DNA from: Nilaparvata lugens
Lineage: Eukaryota; Arthropoda; Insecta; Hemiptera; Delphacidae
DNA: 64,000 nucleotides
Direction: 5' to 3'
NCBI RefSeq assembly: GCF_014356525.2
Contig: NC_052507.1
Location: 59,992,053-60,056,052, forward strand
Position numbers and translations under genes: made by a program
In this document: in pieces, positions 56,973-64,000 of the stretch
Position numbering within the stretch: the stretch's first letter is position 1
Layout: the number at the start of each line of letters is the position of its first letter
Notes under the pieces: generated by a model
What the model saw: the letters and a program-made list of their open reading frames with translations, nothing else
What the model was told of the DNA's origin: nothing
Database searches by the model: none

Positions 56973-59900
56973 GTGAGTAAAATAAAGTGTTATCTCTCAT
57001 CAAATAAAGTTTAAAAACATAGATTTTTGACATTCATATACTGAAGAATAAAACATTATTTTCCCTTCAGATTTCCTAGTTATAATTTGAAAAAATATAT
57101 AACTTGAATTGTGTTGACAAAATAATTATCTAACCGGTAGAAATTCTTCGTGATAAGCAATTTCAATAGAAACCTCTTTCAATGACAAGTATGTCGATGA
57201 CACTGACAATTAGTGTGGCAAGCAGTTGAACATTCTCACCGCCAGCACCGGGAATCATTTCGTTTTTGTCAGACAATGATGAATTGCATTCAAGTTTTCT
57301 CTACCTCCAGTTTCATATGCGTTCACACCTCTTATAGATGTATAGATTTATCTCCTGTCGTATAGGAGAGATCCAAATATATATATATAGACCATAAACT
57401 GTGTGGTTGTCCAGTTCCAAACCCAAGTAGAATATGGGCTGTCAGTGTGCATCGAACACACCACATTTTTGTAGGAATGATCCATAATGTGATCGCAAAA
57501 ACCACAATGACACATCAAAAAATAAAAATGAAAAAGAATTCTAATGATAGCCAGTCACAACAAAAAATCAGAATATGAATTCACCAGCATGTTGTCCAAC
57601 ATAAAGAACTCACTGATATACAATGAGTTTTCCACTACCAATATCCTCAGTGCGCCCTGAAATCGCCGGGTCGACAGCTCTCTTGCTGCTATTGGAAGCT
57701 TTTTGAAGAGGCTTGTTGATAGGAGAGCAAGGCCAGTTCATGTCCTGCTCAGCCTCTGATAATGTACATCCAACCTATTGCTCCCTCTTTTACGATATGC
57801 ATGAAAACTCTGCCTGTTGGCAAGCTCATCTACATTTACGGGCCCTACAAAAAATATGAAAAATATAGAGAGAAAATACTGTAATTATCCTCGCTCTAAC
57901 AAAGAGAGAACGACAATAAGCCAGTCTGTCAGCCCCACACATGAACCGCAAGGCTCTTCCGCATGCACACGTCCAACATCCGCAGCTCCACCCCAGAGAA
58001 CCACAACAGGATGATCTGAAAGGAAGCGAAGTATCATACTTTAAGGTATTGCATGGGAACACCACCTCTCAGCCCTCTCAATATGTCATCAAACGAAGTA
58101 AATACTTCTGTAACTGGAGGAAGTCTCTGACATGCGCTGAATGTCCCTATATCCAAATGCCTTATGGAAGTGGCTGGCAAAACCTGCATGATGCAACATA
58201 CAACAACAAAAAATAAATGAAAACCATACATAGAAATAGTTAATTAAAATAGCAGGGTTGTTGTAAGTAAAAGCCAAGTAGAAGCAAATTATTTAGATTA
58301 AAATGTTCGCTTTTCTAATTGTTTTCAATCCTATATTAAATGTTTCATTTTTATGTAAAATTGATTTATGATAACTGATCGATTTTATTTTGCAGGCTTT
58401 CTTGGATCCATGTTTTCCTTTTTGCAATTTGTCGCCTCGCCCCTGGTTGGTGGTCTGTCAGATGCATATGGGAGGAAGCCAGTGATGATCGTATGCTTGG
58501 TAAGTTATATTTTCTACCAATTTTTATGAAAATGAAGCTTGATACAAATAAATATTAATATAATACTATTCCATTCATTGTTGTGTATTTATATTATTGT
58601 TTATCGTTTTATATTATTCATATTTTGTTTTATGAGTCTCCCTGAGTTCAGCTAGATCATCCAGAGTCTAAATCCACCCAAGGCAAACTAGTGTTTATCA
58701 AATTCAGAGGAAAATCCATCAATATTATATTTGAGCTATTCAAAATTATGATCTGTCAGTAAGTTATTGACAGTTGTTTCTGGGCATTTCTGTAAAAATA
58801 ATATCAACTACCATCAATAAAATCAACTTGATTCTATAGATTTGATTTTTTGTTTCAGATTGGCATTGCTAGCTCCTACCTGTTGTGGGCATTTTCTAAA
58901 TCATTTTCCACGTTTGTGCTAGCTCGCATTTTGGGTGGCATAAGTAAGGGAAATGTGAATCTGTCTATGGCAATTATGACAGATGTATCATCTCCTGAAA
59001 CTAGAGGAGTTGCTATGGTAAGTCACCACACAATATTTAGTAAAAAAATTAAATGACATTATATAAATAGAATTCAAATGCCAAGAAACAAAACACAGGA
59101 GCAACGTCAAGCCATTCATTACAAGCTAGTTGTATATATTATCATTCTCTATTATATGTATATTATTATGTATTATAATTGACATTCTTTACATGCGTCC
59201 TGGTGTCAAAACATAGTGGAGCGGCGAAGGTATTCGAGAGTATCAGAGAAATTAGCTGAGAGTGTTGAGAAGTAATACGTGTATTCAAATTTGTCAGAGC
59301 ATAGTGAAGCGGCGGAGTTAGGGTAGAAGGGTAGAAGAAGCAGGCGGAAACATAAATTCATTATTTAAACACTGTCAACGACCTTCGCCGCTCCACTAGG
59401 TTTTACCCTGAATTCAATATTCTTAACAGTGTACATTAAGAATAACGTGTTTGAGGTTTCAATATTCTTAAGCATCAAATGTTGTATTGCAAAATAATAT
59501 ACGGTGTTGAGAGTTTATTGCTATGAATATATTTTTTCATTTATTTATCCAGCTATCTGCATATGAACACACAAATACTTTCAAGTAAATTTGAGTCAGT
59601 AGTAGATATAAAAATAAGTATTCAAAGTTATCAATTTATCTATAAATTATGATGGATAATATTGAATATTTTATGTAATAATATGAACAATAGATAGAAA
59701 AATGCAGACTTTCTAAAGAAATTTCATTTGAAGAATAGTGTTGAACAAAATGCTTCTGTTAAAGTGTTTCTGTTAAATGCTGAATTTATGTTGAAAACTC
59801 TATTTGAAAGGCGTTAAAATCGTGTTAATGGAGAAACGTGATTTTGTACATATTCATGATATTATAACGTTTAGTAAACTATACGGTTTTTAAGGCCACT

Positions 59901-62900
59901 CAGAATTTCTTAAATGTGACTTTCTATTCTCCATCTATGAAAAAAATATTAACAATAAATATAGTCCTTTTTAAAATTATATACATCTTAAGCATAGCTT
60001 CCGATTAAGAAAATTACACAAATACATTTGAATACTTGAAAAAAATCAAGTATTCAAATGTATTTGTGTAATTTTCTTAATCGGAAGCTATGCTTAAGAT
60101 GTATATAATTTAAAAAGGACTATATTTATTGTTAATATACATTATATTTGCTTTTTTGAATAATTTAATAAATTTTGCCAACTCTATGCGACACTTCTTA
60201 TCAATATAAGAAGTTCAGTAACCACTTTTAACAGGAGCTATTTTGAGGAATTATCAAGTTATTCATGTAGAAGCAGCTCATTGGTTCAAATAATGGGAAT
60301 TTTTTGTAGCTTCAAAATATTTTTAAAGAGCATTGTTCGTCTTGGGTGGAAGCACTACTTTTATCTGCTAATTTGAACTAATTATCTCCACATTTGCCAG
60401 AATAGTGAATCACTTGAGTATTTTCTTATCTACTTTAATTGCTCCTGAAAGTAAGGAACTCGATACTTTGTGGATGTTTGCCGATAGTTTTTTTCACTTT
60501 AAAAAGTCCAAGCTTCATGGTTAAAACTTGAAAAAATTAAAACTTCATTTTCACATAATTAAAACAAAATTCGAAACGTTTTATTGCTAGTTGAAAGATC
60601 TAATACCCGTGCAAGGATATACAATTTTATGACATTCAAATTGTTGAAACGTGATAATTCATTGGAATAGCGTATTTTATGGTCTCATAATCAATTGTCA
60701 TCGTTAAATTCGATCATTCATTACATTCGCCTGCAAATCTTATCAGTTCCGTATCTATTCACGACGTCAGTCATTATGATGATAACAATATTGTTATTTT
60801 TATAATTTATTTAATTAAGTATTTAAATCTTGTTATAATCTATCAAGAATATGAGACCATGTGAAGCTTTGAACCTTCTCGATTCATAGCAAAAATATCC
60901 ATGATAAATAGATGAATAAAAACTAAAATTATTGCCAAAATATGTTTAAAGTAATTCTCATAGTATAAAACAAATAAGCTATTATGATTCTGTAATAGGC
61001 TGGTGTGATATAGTGATACTTATTCATAATGAAAACACTTTAATATAGTTTGATATCACAAATGTGAACATTGTACAATGTATATACATTGTAATAAAAT
61101 GTATTCTTGTTAACAGACTATATTCTAGTGTTTTCATTCAAATAAGTTATCGATCAATCAATAATATACGAATTCTACTAAGCCGAACTTCTTGAATATC
61201 AATTAAAATAAAATTAAAATATCATTGTCAAAACCATTTATTTCATTGACAAATTGAGAAACAAGTTTTGGTGTTGCACTAGAATATCAGTTAACTCATT
61301 TGAGAGGTATAAGGCCGTTTGCTCAGTGCCTGTTTAAACGGAATCTCAGCCTAACCTGGATTAAATCAATGTTGAGTTTCGTTTGCTAACCACCATATTC
61401 ATATTGAGATTAAACCACCAGATTATTTAATTCAGTCTCAGCTCTCATTGTGCAAACGACACATAAAGACTACATAAGTACCCAGCTGGGTAATATAGTT
61501 TCTGTAATAAAGACATGTATTGACGTAGCGTTCTTACGCCACTTACAAGCACAAAGATTTTTGGACGTTCAATTTTTTGCCGTCATTATGAATTCTACCT
61601 GATTATACGGAACTTGACAAACATCGTCTGTTTGACATCATCTGTTTAATTTAATAGATTTCATAAGGACGTCCAAAAAAGTATGTATAAAAGATAGAAC
61701 ATCCTCCAAATCCTCTGCTTTTTTTGAATATACCTAGTGGGGTGCCACAGGGGTCGATCCTGGGACCTCTGCTATTCATTATATACGTCAATGACCTCCC
61801 AACATCAGTCTCCCCATTCAAGGTTAATAATGTTTGCGGATGATACTACAGCTTTAGTAACAGATAAAAATCAAACAAATCTGGCAAATAATATAAAAAA
61901 TTACCTTGATACCATGTCCTGCTGGCTCAAAGCAAATGGACTCTCCCTTAATTATAATAAAACTTTTTTAATGGAGTTTAGCTACAGATCAACAGACAAC
62001 AGAATTTTTCTTTCATTAACTGACAGCAAACTGAAACCAGCGATATTAATAAAATTCTTGGGTGTTACAATAGATGAGCATTTGACTTGGAAGGAACACA
62101 TACAGAGTCTCACCTCCAAGTTGAACCGTGCATACTTTATGATTCTAAAATTGTCTCATTCGGTGGACAGAAACACCCACATCACAGTATATTATTTATT
62201 CATTCATAAATGGAGACAACGGGGGTCACCCCAAATCTGTCTCCTTTACATATTTGTACAATACAATATTGAGATTAGAAAAAAGGAAAAAAATAGTTAT
62301 AATATTATTGATAATAATAATAAGAAAAATATTAATAGGAAATTAATGTATAAGAAAAAGAAGAAAATGACAAAAAAATACAATGAGTACAAAAAACTTG
62401 TAATCTAGTTGAAAAAGAGAAAAAAACTTGATAAATGCAAAATTGAAAAAAACAACGATTGAATCAAAATATGATCAGAACTTCTTATATAAATAATAAC
62501 AAAATACCGTACCTCTCGCCCCAAACCATCTATGCTATGGAAATATCTTCTGGGGTAATTCAACAGACAGTTCTAAGGTATTTTTAATGCAAAAAAAGAT
62601 TATTAGAGTGATTTTCGGGTTGAGACAAAGAGACTCATGCAAGTCTGTTTTTCAAAATTCTCAGATTCTCACCTTGCCTGCAATCTACATTTATCAGTTA
62701 TTAATTTTCATCAAGAGTAATATCAATAAATTTCAATTTTGCACAGAGAGACATAATTACTCCACACGCAATCAGCATTTGCTGTTGTATCCAGTCCATA
62801 GACATGCGACATATGAGAAGAATTCCTCTTATTCAGGATCAAGATTATATAATAAATTACCTGAGTCCATTCGAAAAATCGAATCTCTAAAGCTCTTCAA

Positions 62901-63735
62901 GAAATCTGTGAAAAGAATCTTAGTTGATAAAGCGTACTACTCGGTGGCAGAATTCAATTAACCATAAACTCTGCACTCAATGACACAAATTAAAATTCTC
63001 ACATTTGCTCTATTTTTAGGACTAAGAATAATGATAGACCTAATATGGGATACTTTGTTATATAATTTTTTATATACTGTTACTGTCTATTTTACCTGTT
63101 AGAAATCTTACTTAGTTCTAAAAATTATTACTCCACATATATTATTTATAAAAATTAACAAATAAGACTCATAAGGTTTATTTGACAAATCACCTATCAA
63201 ATGGGAGTATTCCCAATATTATGATGTAATGTGATGAAATAATAAATAAATAAATAAAGGATCTGGCTTTTGTAGACCTGATTATCAAATTAATAATTTT
63301 AATTAATTAAATAAATTTCATTAATACATTCTCCATTATTCTAATTCATACAATTAACTACGTTGCAAGCGTTCAGCATGACTTTATTCTGTGAGCTTTA
63401 TAGTGGTCCCATTGATTAGAGTTCATATTTTATAGGATCCATAGTTTATTAGTTATTTTTCTCATTCTACTGGAGATCATTTTTCCAACTCTTATCTTTC
63501 TCCATGAGCTTCTGTATTCTTCTAATTCAGTTTTGTGTTTTGCAGGCGTTTATCGGCATAGCGTTTTCAGTGGGCTTCATAGTGGGGCCGGTGATAGGCG
63601 CCATGTTCGCGAGGTGGGCACAGACCCAGGCTGGCCACTCGCAGTGGTTTCGTCATCCCAGCGCTCTTCGCTCTCGCTCTTGGAGTCGCCGATCTCGTCT
63701 TCATCGTATTTTGTTTCAAGGAAACACTGCCTAAG
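56744..63735 (+). CDS. MFSD10: MFSD10-type major facilitator transporter, first four coding exons (gene partial)
   Basis: Exons 56744-56972, 58396-58499, 58859-59017 and 63546-63735. Motifs: [20 protein letters not shown] (TM1), [19 protein letters not shown] (TM2), the MFS loop [32 protein letters not shown] (TM4), DVSSPETRG, then [16 protein letters not shown] (TM5). Order and wording match the vertebrate MFSD10 (TETRAN) N-half. Family members are 12-TM transporters reported to carry organic anions and, in vesicles, polyamines. Exon 4 holds one extra base near 63650 that shifts the frame. The rest of the gene is beyond the right edge. A LINE fragment, a hairpin and MITEs fill the 4.5-kb intron 3. 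Confidence 0.88.
57590..57835 (-). mobile_element. LINE fragment, C-terminal end of ORF2, in MFSD10 intron 1
   Basis: The minus strand reads [18 protein letters not shown], a stop, then [20 protein letters not shown] and [16 protein letters not shown]. It follows the usual end of CR1/Jockey ORF2 (KLFNKLP...FKxxLKxxL...YSxxEFF). Confidence 0.65.
58396..58499 (+). CDS. MFSD10: MFSD10 exon 2
   Basis: 104 nt. [20 protein letters not shown], then [14 protein letters not shown] with the MFS motif A. Confidence 0.9.
58859..59017 (+). CDS. MFSD10: MFSD10 exon 3
   Basis: 159 nt, phase 0. [40 protein letters not shown]. Confidence 0.92.
59208..59404. mobile_element. MITE with ends AAAACATAGTGGAGCGGCGA
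   Basis: The left end AAAACATAGTGGAGCGGCGA plus AGGT pairs with the right end ACCTTCGCCGCTCCACTAGG plus TTTT. An internal related copy (GCATAGTGAAGCGGCGGAGT) is present. 197 bp. Confidence 0.75.
59946..60138. repeat. near-perfect long hairpin, 92-nt arms
   Basis: The left arm ATATTAACAATAAATATAGT ... CATTTGAATACTTG is matched by its complement CAAGTATTCAAATG ... ACTATATTTATTGTTAATAT with about one indel. The loop is 8 nt (AAAAAAAT). Confidence 0.95.
61313..61462. mobile_element. MITE-like inverted repeat, GGCCGTTTGCTCAGTG
   Basis: GGCCGTTTGCTCAGTGCC is an imperfect mirror of CATTGTGCAAACGACAC; inner parts (GATTAAATCAATG, GAGATTAAACCACC) also resemble each other. 150 bp. Confidence 0.55.
61730..63258 (+). 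mobile_element. LINE fragment interrupted by an insertion, in MFSD10 intron 3
   Basis: RT motifs [20 protein letters not shown] (frameshifted start), then a FADD-region relic [26 protein letters not shown]. It breaks near 62192 and resumes at about 62520: [52 protein letters not shown] and stop. It ends in (AATA)n at 63236-63258. Confidence 0.85.
62192..62520. mobile_element. about 330-bp A-rich insertion inside the LINE
   Basis: Splits the RT ORF between the TVYY and LCYGN parts. The inserted DNA (GGAGACAACGGGGGTCACCC ... ACCGTACCTCTCGCC) is A-rich in its second half and carries no recognisable gene. Confidence 0.65.
63546..63735 (+). CDS. MFSD10: MFSD10 exon 4, with an internal frameshift
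   Basis: From ttgcag the frame reads [34 protein letters not shown]. After an extra T in TGGTTTCGTC (63645-63654) the expected sequence continues one frame over, [12 protein letters not shown] and [10 protein letters not shown], to CCTAAG|gtaagc. The 190-nt length (63x3+1) fits one inserted base: a sequencing error or a true lesion. Confidence 0.85.
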
Positions 63736-63736
63736 G

Positions 63737-64000
63737 TAAGCTCTATGGCTATGCTATATCACTTTTGTATAACTTGAAGCTCCGTCGAATCACACCTGGC
63801 AAATGTTATTTTTACAATCGCGGTTAAGGGACATCATTGCACTCAGGCCCGGCCCCAGGGGTGGGAGGACCGGGCGGCCGCACAGGGCGGCAGATTTTTG
63901 GGGGCGGCAAATTTTAAGGAACGGAAAATTTTAAAATGCAAATAAATAATAAATTCAATGTGAATAGTAAAATTTTATAAGAAGCTTTTCCATACTCAAG
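63737..64000 (+). other. MFSD10 intron 4 start, with a CCGGCC-rich repeat end
   Basis: After the donor, a short stretch GCCCGGCCCCAGGGGTGGGA and GGGGGCGGCAAATTTT (63848-63920) looks like the start of a dispersed repeat that continues past the edge. Confidence 0.35.

Noticed and set aside
57817..58216. Overlapping reading frames in both directions that looked like a small gene
   Set aside because: No splice or family support; part of the minus strand nearby is a LINE C-terminal relic.

Overview
The window is insect nuclear DNA, most likely from a planthopper-like hemipteran. Several genes have short exons with clean GT..AG boundaries and kilobase AT-rich introns, and the DNA is dense in decayed non-LTR retrotransposons, MITEs and a tRNA-derived SINE. 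No prokaryotic operon, CRISPR array or rRNA is present. The species is inferred from the look of the repeats, not proven.

Layout. (1) 197-5398, minus strand: five internal exons of an HMG20-type HMG-box gene that runs off the left edge. (2) 5189-14386: a tandem array of four related units (A-D). Each carries a copy of the most upstream visible HMG20 exon (complete in A, B and C, cut in D), a composite reverse-transcriptase relic and, in three units, a tRNA-derived SINE. Unit A ends in a LINE insertion and unit B ends in the 3' end of the same LINE. (3) 14387-16702: intergenic DNA with two MITEs. (4) 16703-17807, minus: a complete two-exon SIRT3-like sirtuin of 303 aa with a plausible mitochondrial presequence. 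(5) 20830-41792, minus: an 18-exon coiled-coil gene (795 aa, every splice phase agreeing) that I read as ODF2/cenexin-like. Its introns hold a 1-kb foldback element, a decayed Tc1/mariner-type transposon, an 18-bp minisatellite and a 4-kb Jockey-type LINE. (6) 43862-45852, plus: two 3'-terminal exons of an unidentified coiled-coil gene with no visible 5' part. (7) 47401-55381, minus: a complete sideroflexin-2 gene (328 aa). (8) 56744 to the right edge, plus: the first four coding exons of an MFSD10-type MFS transporter, divergent from sideroflexin-2 across about 1.35 kb.

The most interesting signal is in sideroflexin-2. Two adjacent homologous exons (53648-53818 and 53872-54042) are both exactly 171 nt, have the same phases, align without gaps at 23 of 56 residues and are separated by only 53 nt. 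Using either one gives a 328-aa protein; using both gives 385 aa. This is the layout expected of mutually exclusive alternative exons. The second is the tandem amplification of an HMG20 exon that is unchanged between units.

Exon coordinates were derived by hand from splice sites, reading phase and similarity to remembered family sequences. No alignment or database search was run.
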